Numbered from the stretch's first letter, positions 25,645-36,477 are shown. The stretch is 64,000 bases of DNA from Reticulitermes speratus (GCA_021186555.1 JAJKFL010000004.1:14775807-14839806), one strand, 5' to 3'. The notes: generated from the sequence alone by a model not told the origin. A program made the numbers and translations.

Positions 25645-27130
25645 CCTTTAGCGGCCGGACTTATTTCTCAGCTTTGCCCTTTAAATCGAGATAAGTGGCC
25701 TACTTTACAGCACAAGCCCTGTGTGATCGGGTCTGCGGTCCCCGCGTTGGCCGTTTAAACTTTTGCGCTATCGTTAGAAAAACTTTAATATTATTTTATC
25801 TGGAAGAGATAAAATGGTGGAATTACTTCCATTTTGTAGAAATTGAAACAGGCTTTTAGCAGAGCACTTTAGAAATTCAGCATGTATCCTTACTGCCTAA
25901 ATAAACATAATACAATTTCTTTTTCTTGTGAATTTGAATTTTATGCCGTCATTTTTGTGGCTGGTCGAGACATTCGTTTTACCGGATTCCCTTTTCTCGT
26001 TTTCATGAGTCACATTCGTGCCTATCGTTCAGCAGTAATCAGTTCTTATTAGTAACACTAAGTGATTGCTGTTGGTCTAAACAGTGTAAGGTTTGTTCAG
26101 CGTCATTACAAGATTGACCGAGAAGGAAAAAATCAGCCCACCTTACTACGCAAAATACTCAACACCAAGAAACGATGTTGTGACGACTCACTTCACTGTT
26201 ACAGTGTTGCCTTTACTAACCAACACAACTCCTAATGAATGCACACCCAACTGAAATAAAACACTGTTTCAGTAACACTTCGCTAGACTAAACACTACAC
26301 ATATTGGCTTCTATCGGTACCAACAACGCTTAGAGAAAAACAGAACTACGCGTCGAAAGAGTTTCCAAACCCACAGACATACTTATACGCGTTTTTGAAC
26401 CTAAAATGAAGGTTTAGAAAACAAAGAGAAGTTCTCGTCTTCAAGAAATTATTGAAGAGTGTTTTAAATTTAAGAAAAATATAAAAGATTTGTTTGATGT
26501 TTTATTTGGAACAAGACAGCAGAGATATAGTACATTTTTGCATACGAAAGTAAACGTCGCCTGATATCATTTTCTTAGAACGAAATTGAATGCAATGCCT
26601 GCCATGATAAAATAATAAACACAGATTAGTTTATGGCTTGCACACCAGCTTACAGTACGTATCTTTGTAATTTTAGACCCGCCTTATCTACAGAAATTGC
26701 TCTTTTAATTGGCTACGAGAAACAGAAAGTTGACAGGCGCTTGTATACTCCACGTGGAGTGAAAGGGCTATTGTGTGGTGTCCCTTTGAAATATAAAGCC
26801 CGGTTATATGAATCACTGTAGGTCAATTTATGGCCAACACGATACTGTATGCAGACGGCAGAAAAACAACTTCCAAGGTAGTTCGCTTTGCTTATGAAAC
26901 TCAAAGCTGACAAAGCCTCTTCAATGTTACAGCCTGAGTTCCTGCCTGGGGTAAAGTGGTCGGAGCGTGAAGCAAACCAAACATTTCATCTAACGCGGAA
27001 TTGAGAGCTATACAAGTTCCCTACATGTTTTTAAAGCTGTGGGAGCTCTCCTGAGCGGTCCTAGGCAGCAAAGGACGACTGACAATTTAAAGGGCCCTGT
27101 CATTTATATAGGACGCACGGACTCTAAAGG
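25645..27130. mobile_element. piggyBac-type non-autonomous element
   Basis: TTAA stands on both sides (25641-25644 and 27131-27134), and the ends are CCTTTAGCGGCCGG and, inverted, CCTTTAGAGTCCG. Short CCTTT-type ends with a TTAA target are the signature of piggyBac elements. At 1486 bp it is shorter than an autonomous element, and I find no piggyBac transposase frame in it. Confidence 0.75.
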
Positions 27131-27134
27131 TTAA

Positions 27135-27552
27135 CATTCGTATGGAACACAGGTAAAATTGTAATTTCATGTGTTTTCAACTTGACAATTTTAGAGAACA
27201 GATGGGAAGACAACAATCTCAGAACTGAATAGTAGGAAACAATTCCCAAATATTTTTTCATGTCTGTTATCACAAGAATGAAATGCTTTTGTGTCCTGTG
27301 CCCAAATCATCTCCAGTTTTCAGTTACATATTTCAGAAAAAAAAAACAATATTCTGTTATCAGTTTTTATATGGTACTATAATCTAGGACTGTCAGTCTT
27401 TCCCCTTTACTTTGTATACATAATATTATGTGACTGTAAAACTCCAAATCTCTACAAATTGTGTACAGGTGTCTTGCCTTTCCTATTGACTGCAATCAAA
27501 CTGTGATTATGTTTCCCAGCTACACTTACTTACCCACAAGTGACGAAGGGAA
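27135..27552. other. Intron 3 sequence without recognised content
   Basis: Nothing recognised between the piggyBac-type element and the Tigger element. Confidence 0.35.
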
Positions 27553-27554
27553 TA

Positions 27555-29769
27555 CAGTAAAACCTCTATCCATCGTTTTTCAGGGGACCGGAAAATTTGA
27601 ACGATACATACGGGAAATGATAGAACCGGGAAACCATTAAAAACTATAGATAAGAACAATTTAATGATAATTATTAATTCTTGCTGAGAAAATCTTTCAT
27701 TGACGTTTGTTTTGAGCAAACTTTACTCCTCCTCAATTCAAAGTACGATTTTTCAAGGCCTAGAACACTTTCACGATCACTGTCACTCGTGCTGTGCGCA
27801 TAAAAGAAAGATCTTATTTTCATCAGCGCTTCATGCGTCTCAGCAAAGCTCGGCACAACTTCGGGTTCGCCAGCTTCTTCTTCTTCTTCTTCTTCTTCTT
27901 CCCGCTCCACACTCCCGGACGCCACGAGGCTCACGCACAGCTCCTGCACTGTTTCTACACCACATGTTGCCACGTGACTGTCCACAGAGACGTAGTCCTC
28001 GAATTTATCTTTGTTCATGCCACTGAACTTTTCCCAGTCTTGGCGGAAATCGTCGTCATCGTTGGTCAATACGACGTCACTATCGCCTGAAGATTGTCCC
28101 TGCACGTAACCAGCTTTCCGAAAACAATTTTCGATTGTCTGCTGGGTTACTTCTTGCAAGGCTGCCACAGTGTAGTGCAAAGCTTCCAACACGTTTATCT
28201 TCTTTTTCGTATCTTTGCCTGCATCCATTAAGCAAACAGCTGTTTGCACGAGGCGTTTTCTATAAAGCTGCTTATAACACTTTATTACCCCTAAATCAAG
28301 GGGCTGGAGCACACTTGTACAATTTGCCGGGTACCGTATGACTTTTACATTTCTTAGAAACGATGTATCCTTTGGATGTGCGGCACAATTGTCCACAAAG
28401 AGGAGAATTTTCCTGTTTTGTGCACCCATACTTGCGTCTAATGAACGCAGAAATGAAGAAAAAATGTCTGTGGTCATCCACGCTTTATTGTTCGCGTGGT
28501 ACTTGGTGGGTAATTTTTTTACATTCTTGAAACATCGCGGTTTCGGAGATTTTCCGATAACAATCGGCACTTGTTTGTCAGTTCCATCACTGTTAACACA
28601 AAGTAAAACAGTAAGTCTGTCTTTACAGTTTTTCCCTCCATGACAAGTCTCCCCTTTGAGAGCCAAGGTTCTATCAGGAAGCACGTTGTAGAAGAGCCCC
28701 GTCTCATCCGCGTTGTAAATATCACGTTGTTCGTAGCCCTCCAACAAAGATGGCAGTCTTTCCAGCCACGCTTCCGTGCTTTCTCTGTCCACTGCCGCAC
28801 TTTCTCCGACTAACTTCTTGTATACTAGGCCATGCCGGTCCTTAAACCTCGCTATCCAGCCGTTGGATGCAGTGAAATTTTCTATATTCAGCTGCGCTGC
28901 AATCATCTTCGCCTTTCCACGAAGAATGGTTCCATCAATTGGGATATTCGACGCCCTTGCCTGCTGGTACCACGAGAAGAGTACTCTTTCCAACTCGGCG
29001 AATGTCGACTCCCTACCTATTTTCCTCTTCTTACTGGCGTTACCACATTTTTCTGCCTGCTCTCGGATTTCGTCCTTCTTTGCGAATATGGAGTTTAGTG
29101 TGCTTGGAGCCAACCCAAGGCGTTTGGCAATGTCGACACGTTTCTCTCCAGGATTCTTCTCCACCTCTTCTACTATTTTCAATCGCTCGTGCAGAGTTCT
29201 CACTTGCTTTTTAGGTTGGGACATGGTCCACGGATTTCAAAATAAATAGCAGGAATAAAATATAATGAAGTAATAAAAAGAGGAATGAATTAATAACAGA
29301 AATAAAATATTACAGGAAAAGGATAATAAAGGATGGAAAAGATTAAACCCGGGTAACGTATGAAACTATGAAGCACACCAGAACGCACAGAACCACTTGC
29401 AATGAAGTAAAGCTCCACAACAGAGTTGCCAAGTCTTCATCTAGTCCAAAGAAAAGGATGGAGAGCAAAGATTACAGAATGCACTCCATACTCTTTGATG
29501 GAGCCAATCCAGGTGGCACTAAGAAAGCAATGCACGCACAGCGCACTAAACCATCGCTTCAAATTAAAAAAAAAAACTATCAGTGCGGGAAAATGTTGCG
29601 TCAGGACCGTGATTTTTCAACTATTGGTGCGGGAAAACGACAGTTCGAGGAACAATGGAAGCGGGAAAAAATAGTGTTATTTATATGGGGCTAATTTCGG
29701 GACCAAATAACGCAGACGATACATGCGGGAGAACGACGGTAACGGGAACGATGGATAGAGGTTTCACTG
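27555..29769 (-). mobile_element. Whole Tigger/pogo DNA transposon
   Basis: 2215 bp. Left end CAGTAAAACCTCTATCCATC and inverted right end CAGTGAAACCTCTATCCATC; the 23-bp inverted repeats differ at one position. TA flanks both sides (27553-27554 and 29770-29771), the pogo target duplication. It carries one unbroken transposase gene on the minus strand, the same strand as the host gene whose intron 3 it occupies. Intact ends and reading frame suggest a fairly recent insertion. Confidence 0.93.
27674..29224 (-). CDS. Tigger/pogo transposase (CENP-B/jerky type)
   Basis: 516 residues, unbroken. It would cut and paste the element at TA sites. Domains in order: CENP-B N-type helix-turn-helix (about 5-55, with KRVDIAKRLGLAPSTL), second CENPB-type HTH (about 70-135, with ASNGWIARFKDRHGL), DDE_1 catalytic core (about 165-375), then an acidic tail with a run of nine Glu. 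Catalytic residues visible are Asp173 (YNADETGLFY), Asp278 (LLFVDNCAAHP) and Asp310 (VLQPLDLGVIK), a DD31D spacing normal for pogo/Tigger. The length fits TIGD/jerky-type proteins. It starts at an ATG about 540 bp inside the right end. It could in principle be domesticated, but intact TIRs argue for a mobile copy. Confidence 0.93.
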   Translation of the reverse strand: MSQPKKQVRTLHERLKIVEEVEKNPGEKRVDIAKRLGLAPSTLNSIFAKKDEIREQAEKCGNASKKRKIGRESTFAELERVLFSWYQQARASNIPIDGTILRGKAKMIAAQLNIENFTASNGWIARFKDRHGLVYKKLVGESAAVDRESTEAWLERLPSLLEGYEQRDIYNADETGLFYNVLPDRTLALKGETCHGGKNCKDRLTVLLCVNSDGTDKQVPIVIGKSPKPRCFKNVKKLPTKYHANNKAWMTTDIFSSFLRSLDASMGAQNRKILLFVDNCAAHPKDTSFLRNVKVIRYPANCTSVLQPLDLGVIKCYKQLYRKRLVQTAVCLMDAGKDTKKKINVLEALHYTVAALQEVTQQTIENCFRKAGYVQGQSSGDSDVVLTNDDDDFRQDWEKFSGMNKDKFEDYVSVDSHVATCGVETVQELCVSLVASGSVEREEEEEEEEEAGEPEVVPSFAETHEALMKIRSFFYAHSTSDSDRESVLGLEKSYFELRRSKVCSKQTSMKDFLSKN

Positions 29770-29954
29770 TATATGGACTTAGGATTACTAGGTTTCTGGG
29801 CTTTGTCCATCATCATCTATTCAAAGACAATAGGAAATGTAAGTATAACATACCACTGTGGCACATTTGGATATCTGTTTTCCTTCACACATGTATCAGT
29901 TGAGCCATTTTGTGTTAGTAACTGCTGCAGTGGAATAAGGGACAAATATTAAAA

Positions 29955-30090
29955 GTGCTGCCATGGAAACACAACAATGTATTGTTCAGCTAGACATCAC
30001 TGTCAACAATATAAACTATTAAATGTTTGCCATGGAAATGTAAGAGTGAGATTTCTTTTGTATTGTTGAGCTATGTTAGGGTGAAAAAAA
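29955..30090. repeat. Minisatellite, about two units of ~70 bp
   Basis: Units contain CCATGGAAA, CAATGTATTGTT and CACTGTCAACAATATAAA. The same unit recurs at 33160-33380 in another MITE A copy. Confidence 0.6.
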
Positions 30091-30125
30091 AAAACATGAT
30101 TTCAGGCTTCCGCCATGATGTTGAT

Positions 30126-30257
30126 GAGATCTGCGCTCTTCTGGGATATTACGCAGCGTCAAGTGGTAATCCTTTACCGACATTTCGGGACAACGTGTTG
30201 GTCGGTAAAGTATTACCACATGACGATGCGTTAATATCCCAGAAGAGCGCAGATCTC
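30126..30257. repeat. 132-bp palindromic insert
   Basis: Arms start GAGATCTGCGCTCTTCTGGG and match their inverse complement for about 60 bp with a few mismatches; the centre lies near ACAACGTG. It interrupts a MITE A copy, whose right part resumes at about 30258. It looks like a hairpin-type mini-element. Confidence 0.8.
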
Positions 30258-30484
30258 AAAATAAAACATACTTAGGTCTTCATATGAAGTTCCTGATATT
30301 TTTGTCTGATTTTAACCAACCTGATTATTCTCAAAAAATTTTACTGAAAGTGCCCAACATAAAACTTTACGAAAATCCGTCCAGTGTGAGCCTAGTCATG
30401 TCTTGCAGCCACACCGACAGACGGACAAACAGATGTGACAAAGCCTATAGCCAGTGTTTGCAACTTTGTGAATGTGCCTAAAAA
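30258..30484. mobile_element. MITE family A, right part
   Basis: Matches the copy at 18446 from TAGGTCTTCAT through GAAAATCCGTCCAGTG to the end TGCCTAAAAAA. Confidence 0.65.
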
Positions 30485-30699
30485 ACACTATTCAAAAATT
30501 TGATCTGTGTCCCTTAGGTAATTGGGCATGAAGACACCTATTCAGCTGAGTTTGAAGCAGCTCTTCTCAATCTCTGTACCAGCACTTTCTACTGCATCAC
30601 CTGCACACATAAAGATGGGAAAATGTCTAGGTTCCACCATATTGCATTCTCTTTGAAAATAAGACAGTGGACAAAAGCCAGAAACCTAGTAATCCTAAG

Positions 30700-31059
30700 G
30701 GTAATATACTAACATCAGAACCCTTTAGAAGAGAATATTTGGACCTACTAGACAGGAAATAAAGAGGGCAGAGAAACGTACATCATATTTTAATTTCTAT
30801 TCTTTACCACAGATCAAGGAGGATGAGACAGATTTGACATGTACCACAAGTGGAAAAGATAAGAAATTCACACAAAACTTTAGTCAGAAAATCTGATGGG
30901 AGACCGATGCATAAACAGGATAATAATACTAAAAGGATCTTAAACAAAAAGGGTGTGAGATGTGCACTAGATTCAAGTGGCTTGAGATAGGATCCATTGG
31001 CATACTCTTGTGATCACGATACTGAATCTGTGGTTTGCCTACATGGTGAAAAATTTCCT
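30700..31059. other. Intron 3 sequence without recognised content
   Basis: No match recognised. Confidence 0.3.
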
Positions 31060-31530
31060 TACAAGCTGCAGACTCTGCTCCATGGAGTTAGTGCCTGTTT
31101 TGTGTTTAAGAATCCTGAACTGCAAAAATAAAGTGTCAACTTTGTACAAGGGCCATACCAAAAGTCATGAGCAAATTAATTTCACAGAAGACTACATAAT
31201 GAGGAGCTTTATTATCACATCAAATATTATTCGGGTGATCAAACCAAGAAGAATGAGATGAGCAGGGCATGTGGTATGTATGGGGGACAGGAGAAGTGCA
31301 TACAGGGTTTTGGTGGGGAGACCTGATGGAAAGAGACCACTTGGAAGACCTAGGTGTAGATGGGAGTATAATATTAAAATGGGTCTTCAAGAAGTGGGAT
31401 GGGGAAGCATGGACAGGTAGCAGGAGCTTTTGAATATGGTAATGGACCTTCAAGTTCCAAAAATGCTGGGAATTTCTTGACTACCTGAGGACTTGTTAGC
31501 TTCTCAGGAAGGACTCCGCTCCATGTAGTT
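31060..31530 (+). mobile_element. LINE 3'-terminal fragment
   Basis: The plus-strand frame reads [20 protein letters not shown] then [16 protein letters not shown], a phrase shared by the C-termini of many insect LINE reverse transcriptases ([23 protein letters not shown]). The upstream reverse transcriptase is absent: a 5'-truncated copy. Clade not assigned. Confidence 0.7.
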
Positions 31531-31559
31531 AGTTATAAATAGAAAAATACCACATTAGT

Positions 31560-32280
31560 GAAATACTATGTGCATTGCATTCACTTCTCTACAAAATCCC
31601 CATCCTGACTGATGCATTTTTGCCCCTGTTCTTGACGATTGCCTTGCAGTAAAACTCCATTTCATCTCTTCATAAACAATAATGGGTGGCTTTCTGGACT
31701 GCTTCACTTTTCGCATAGTGCTGGCCTCACAACTGATCCTTTACAAATCCGAAAAATGGTAGTCCGAGGGGGCTAGGTCTGGAGTGTAGGGTGGCTGGAG
31801 CAAAAGTTTCCACCTGTTCTGAATCCTCTCCATGCACAGGTGAGCACTGTGGCATCATGTGTTGTCATGTTGCAGGATGATCATTTTCTTCCCTGGATGT
31901 TTGTCATGCAGTGCATGATGAAGCTTCAGGCACATCTGTAGGTAACAAGCAGCATTGATGTTTTCCACTTGAGGGAAAAAATCGACCAACATATACCCTT
32001 CAGCATCCCAAAAGGTACTTTTCAAGGTCTTATGGACTGAGGGCATTGTTTTCATCTTTGTTTTCTTGGGTGACGTTGTGTGATGCCATATTTCATGCTC
32101 TCTTGTTTTGTTTCCAGATCAAAGTAATGAAACCAGCTTTCATCACGGATCACGATGCTGGGAAGAAGTTGTTGTCTTCAATGGCACAATGTCCCAGCAA
32201 TTGTGAGAAAACCTTTTTCACTGACATCAATTTTTCCTTTGTTTCCTTCAGCAGAGGCAGTTCATGGGCAACCACTATGG
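31560..32280 (-). pseudogene. Mariner transposase remnant
   Basis: The minus strand gives WHHTTSPKKTKMKTMPS, then FWDAEGYMLVDFFPQVENIN, then KKMIILQHDNTTPHDAT, the middle of a mariner D,D34D transposase (FWD and HDNA boxes). Stops and frame changes occur before and after, and the ends were not found. Confidence 0.75.
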
Positions 32281-32472
32281 TGCCAACCAGTGATGTATGT
32301 GTTCCTGTCTTTAAAATGATTTATCTAACACCTAACAATGCTAGCACCCATGCAAGCATCTCCACATGCACATTGAAGTCATGCATAAATATCCAATGTG
32401 GGGATTTCCTCCTTAAGAGAAATTATATCATTGCATGTTACCAAAAGGGCATGCCCTCCCCAGCCATTTTCT

Positions 32473-32660
32473 CACACTAGTCACACCAACTGGCACAATT
32501 GTGCCAGTTGGTGTGACTAGTGTGTGATTTTAGATAATGTGTCCTTGAAGATGAACCCAAATTAAGGGTTCGAAACATGTAGGGCAGTGAAAATACACAA
32601 TTAATGTGATTAAATTGTACATTTGTCGGACTTTAAATATAAAGTTAAAATGTACGGAAT
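32473..32660 (+). mobile_element. Penelope-like element, one arm truncated
   Basis: Starts with a 52-bp perfect palindrome without spacer, then a hammerhead-like motif, then ACATTTGTCGGA and a tail TGTACGGAATG that is related, inverted, to the one-sided extension of the element at 24134. The left arm is cut to 26 bp. Its tail ends about 20 bp before the donor side of a host exon. Confidence 0.6.
32541..32585 (+). ncRNA. Hammerhead-ribozyme-like motif
   Basis: Helix I GTCC/GGGC; core TTGAAGA (first C changed to T); stem GAACCC/GGGTTC with loop AAATTAA; GAAAC; ATGTA. The stem differs from the 24238 copy at both strands together. Confidence 0.5.
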
Positions 32661-32681
32661 GAATAATATTAAGTTTTTTAC

Positions 32682-32818
32682 CAGAAATGTTTTAGTTTAA
32701 TCAAGGACTTCAGCTTCTCCTCAGCCTCAATGCATGACTGGGAAAATTCATAGCACAAGTTCAGTTTCACAACACAAGATGAACACAACTGCTTTGGGAG
32801 AGGATCAGTTTGCTGCAC
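32682..32818 (-). CDS. ZAD second-half exon of the THAP-ZAD-C2H2 gene
   Basis: 137 nt on the minus strand, too short to stand out as an ORF. It starts after TTCTGTTACCAG (AG at 32820-32819) and ends at CTG before GTAAAA (GT at 32681-32680). It encodes 45 residues: VQQTDPLPKQLCSSC, then VVKLNLCYEFSQSCIEAEEK, then LKSLIKLKHF. This is the C-terminal half of a ZAD: a proline-containing lead, CxxC zinc pair, then the long helix with conserved Cys and Glu. It begins at phase 0, matching the phase-0 end of the exon at 50498, and leaves two bases (TG) that make TGG with the single base opening the C2H2 exon. ZADs mediate dimerisation and nuclear roles of insect zinc-finger proteins. Reading past the donor meets a stop at once, as expected for an exon end. 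Confidence 0.9.
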
Positions 32819-33159
32819 CTGGTAACAGAAAACATGGACAGATATCAGGGGAGGCAAAACAGGATATAAGAAAGTGTCACACAGACATCTTAACTATACA
32901 AGTTGCATAATGTGAATGCAATACCTGGGCTACAAACTTGCCTCTTCTACCATGAGGAAGAAGTCAGTCTTGTGCCTATAACTGCAAGGCATGATCCAAC
33001 CAAATTTCACTTCATTTAGAAAGCTATTATTTTGATAATTTTTTCCTGAATGGCAGAAGGGTAGAATTCCTCATAGTTACCAATTAGCAAATACAAAATT
33101 CTTTAAAAATGATATGCAATATATGTATAACATGATACTGTGGTACATAATCATAACCA

Positions 33160-33380
33160 ATGTTGTCTTGGAAATGCAACAGTGAGGTCCCTGTGTATTG
33201 TTGAGCAATAAATGATTGTCAACAATATAAAAACCACTGAAATCACTGCCATGGAAAAGCAACAACATGTTCTTTGTATTGTTGAGCTACATTTCACTGT
33301 CAACAATAAAAATAATGAAATTGCTGTCATTACAGAAATGCAACAGTGTGTTCCCTTTAGTACTGCTGTTGACCTATGAA
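33160..33380. repeat. Minisatellite, three units of ~82 bp
   Basis: GAAATGCAAC-type starts at 33171, 33254 and 33335; each unit continues TATTGTTGAGC and TGTCAACAATA. It leads into a MITE A copy. Confidence 0.65.
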
Positions 33381-33479
33381 ATATTTGTAATACTTACACC
33401 TCCTCCATCATCAAAACAGCGTAATACCACTTGGCTCAAAGGGATCAATTTTATTGTGAATTTATGTCACTGTAAACAA

Positions 33480-33697
33480 TATAAATGTACTTACGTCTTC
33501 ATGTAAAGTTTCCGGCATTTTTGTCCTATTTTAACCAAATCTGGATTTTGTTGGCATATTATAATCAAAGTCAACTACATGAAATTTCACGAAACTCGGT
33601 CCAGTGGGAGCTGAGGTGATACATTAGGACGGATGGGCAGACAAACATCATAAAGCTAATACACACGTTTCATGACTTATGTGAACGTGCCTAAAAA
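33480..33697. mobile_element. MITE family A, right part
   Basis: Matches the family from CTTCATGTAAAGTTTCC through TCCAGTGGGAGC to GTGAACGTGCCTAAAAA. Its left side carries the minisatellite units instead of the usual left half. Confidence 0.65.
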
Positions 33698-33929
33698 TAA
33701 ACTGGTCATAGTATCACTTCCTGAAATCTTGTAATTACACATCCATGTGGCTCCAGTACACAGACAAATACAGTATACAATTACCAACTTCAGCCCCTTC
33801 CTACACATATTATACATTTCTTACATGCATTTCTGCTTAACTATTCTACATTCAGTGTCATCACAATAACGTTGTAATAAAACTACAGCAATATTCATGC
33901 ACATATTAAAAATTAAAATCATTTAAAAT

Positions 33930-35130
33930 AACATGAGAGTGGATCAAAAAAGCCCTATCCTTCCAGATGTAAAAATTATTGAAATTCCAAATTCTGTTGA
34001 GATATACAATTAGGGCTCTAGTGCTCACAGTCATGCGATTCGAGGAACATGTACAGAAAAAGCACAGATGTAGGAGTTCAAAATAGTGACCCACTTGAGA
34101 AACTGGTCTCACTTAGAATTCCAAGGAGTTACATGCTTGTTGTGGGCATACAAGTGTCAGGAACTGATAGCCACCAAACAGTAGTGGAAGTGTCCAGGCA
34201 ACAGGTTACCAAATGGTGCACCTGGCAGGGACAATATGACGGATGACAATCAAAGTGGATGACGAAGATCCTCAATGACAGAAGTCAACACTGCACACAT
34301 CAAGGAACTAATTCACAGGGACAGACGTGTAACTTTGTGGCATATGGCATCAGATCTTGGTTTATCCTACAACACTGTGCAGCACATCAAGTTGGATATG
34401 TTACAGAACTGTACGGTCTGTGCCAGATGGGTGCCTTGTGCATTAACAGTTGATGACAAAGCAGCAGCAATTATGGCCTGTCTCAGTTTCTTGCGTTATG
34501 CAGCAGAGGGAAACCACTTTCTGCATGAAGTCACTAGTGATGATGAGACATGGATCCATCATTTCACTCCCACCAGTAAGCAATCAACACCATGGAGTGG
34601 AAACACCCTGGTTCACCCAGGAAGAAGATGTTTAAAGTGACACCACCTGCTGGCATAGTGCTGGCCCCTGTCTTCTGGGACTCGTCAGATGTGTTGCTGG
34701 TGGACGTCCTGGAACGTGGACTCACAGGTAACGCTGACAGGTACTGTGATATGCAGAAAGCTTGCAAGAGGCCATCAGGAAAAAATGTCTCACTCTTCTT
34801 AGCGAAGGTGTGATTCTCATTCGTGACAATTCCCAACCATACGAGGCACAGCAGACTCAGATCTCGCTGTAACAGCTTGGCTGGGAAACAATGAACCATC
34901 CTCCATGCAATCTGAATTTGGCACCCAGTGAATTTCACTGTTTCCTGCCTTGAAGGAGCACCTGTCAGGACATCATTTCACCTGCGACGAAGATGTCAAG
35001 CATGCTATCATCACACAGCTGATGCAATAGAGATACACATTCGATGCAGCTGGGATGGACAAACTTAACACACGTTGTGACAAGTGCCTCAACCATCAAG
35101 AAGACTGTGAAAAAGCATATGAATGATGCC
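33930..35130 (+). pseudogene. Mariner transposase remnant, nearly full length
   Basis: Plus-strand frames give TAHIKELIHRDRRVTLWHMA (HTH), then CARWVPCALTVD, then TSDDETWIHHFTPTSKQS, then in other frames MEWKHPGSPRKKMFKVTPPA and FWDSSDVLLVDVL, then FDAAGMDKLNTRCDKC. That is the whole mariner order: HTH, first Asp box, FWD box, C-terminus. At least four frame changes or stops. Exact ends not found. Confidence 0.75.
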
Positions 35131-35640
35131 TTTATTGAGTACTGTTAGTCTCCTCCATTAACAGGTTTAAATGCCAAGTACTTCTTGTGCTAGCTGGGGT
35201 TTTTCTTGCTTAGCGTGGACATTTTAATTTCCAAAATGCAGCAATTTAGAAATAAATCACATAAACTAGTGTCTTAACATGAGAAGGTCCAAAAATTGAC
35301 TTTTTAAAGAATGAATCTATTTACATGTGTACAAATGTGTGATCATTCAGTTTATACCAGTCTTTATTACACCACATATTTACACATTTTCTTCTGTTTT
35401 TGTCCCTCCTGTCTTCACTCCTCCTCTTACAATTTCAGCCCTATGGGTCAGATTTTATGACCTCCTTCCAGTTGTTTTGTGTGTCAAAAAAATTTTGCCC
35501 TTCATAAATTCTTTTGAAGGGTAGTTTCTTAGTGGAGAGTAAACAACTTCTCTGTTTTCTCTTTCTTCAGCAGGTGCCTATTTGTGTTAGTCATGTTACT
35601 AGTTTCCACACATACTTCAGATGACAGGGCTTCAAATTAA
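35131..35640. other. Intron 2 sequence without recognised content
   Basis: Nothing recognised beyond the mariner tail. Confidence 0.3.
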
Positions 35641-35689
35641 AAAAAACAGAGACTAAATAGAGACCATATTGTTGAATTGATACTTGACC

Positions 35690-36150
35690 CAAATTCTTAA
35701 GATGATGTTTCTGACTGTAACAAATCAGACAGTGACATGTCTGATACTGACTATGTCAGATAGAACAGCCAGTTACAGCCCATCGAAAGGTATACAAGTA
35801 GGGTCGGAAGACCAACCAGACAGAGAGCGGTGCCCAAGAATAAAGCAAAGGCAGAGAGTGATGAAACTACTTCCACATATATCTCCAGACACTTTGGCAT
35901 GGAGAAAACAGATAGGTGCAACAAACATCACAATTCATCAGTTCATTGGTGATACAACTGACACAGAACAAAACATCTTCAAAAACATGTATCTTCACCA
36001 ACTCGTACACAAAATATTTTGTGTACGAGTTGGTGAAAATACATGTTTTTGTAATGGTATGTACACAGAATGGACAATTTTAAATAAAACATCTTCACTT
36101 CATAGACATGGCAATTCAGAACAGCTTCCTTCTCTGATTGCATGTGGGAC
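35690..36150 (+). other. Coding-like remnant, unrecognised
   Basis: An open frame of about 157 codons contains AWRKQIGATNITIHQFIGD, faintly like the N-terminal part of a piggyBac-type transposase (ITIH.F.G). The resemblance is weak, and a 72-bp palindrome interrupts the sequence at 35980-36051. I cannot name it with confidence. Confidence 0.3.
35980..36051. repeat. 72-bp palindrome without spacer
   Basis: Arms of 36 bp meet at AAAAT/ATTTT (36015/36016), with a single mismatch (ATCTTC against ATTTTC). Confidence 0.9.
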
Positions 36151-36477
36151 CAAATAATTCACAGAAACTTCTGACTTTCCCTCATGTGAAATTTGATTAA
36201 AATTGAGATTGTGGTACACCAGCTGGTGACAGCAGGTTTTCAGTATCACCAGACACCTCAATAAACAGGTATGTAAGAACAAAGATTTACTTTGCAAAGT
36301 TTCCAACAGCATGCTACCAAGTAAACACACAGAGACCAGCAGGCATAGGGCATGCTAGGCCATTCATCAGTACATTTTACAGACCAGTATATGGTTGCAT
36401 AGGATGATACAGGTTAAAACCTTGTTCTGATTTATGGGTACTGCAAACTTCCTTTTTGATCCACCTCTGTAATATAA

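Larger units (their letters stand above)
29778..30699. mobile_element. DNA element with ~30-bp inverted ends
   Basis: Left end TTAGGATTACTAGGTTTCTG continuing GGCTTTGTCC; the right end reads the inverse complement with one or two differences. The left end begins 9 bp after the Tigger element ends. Inside lie a MITE A copy, minisatellite units and a 132-bp palindrome. No coding. Confidence 0.65.

Noticed and set aside
28776-29249. 157-codon plus-strand frame opposite the Tigger transposase
   Set aside because: Exact antisense of a well-supported transposase with catalytic motifs; no domain of its own.
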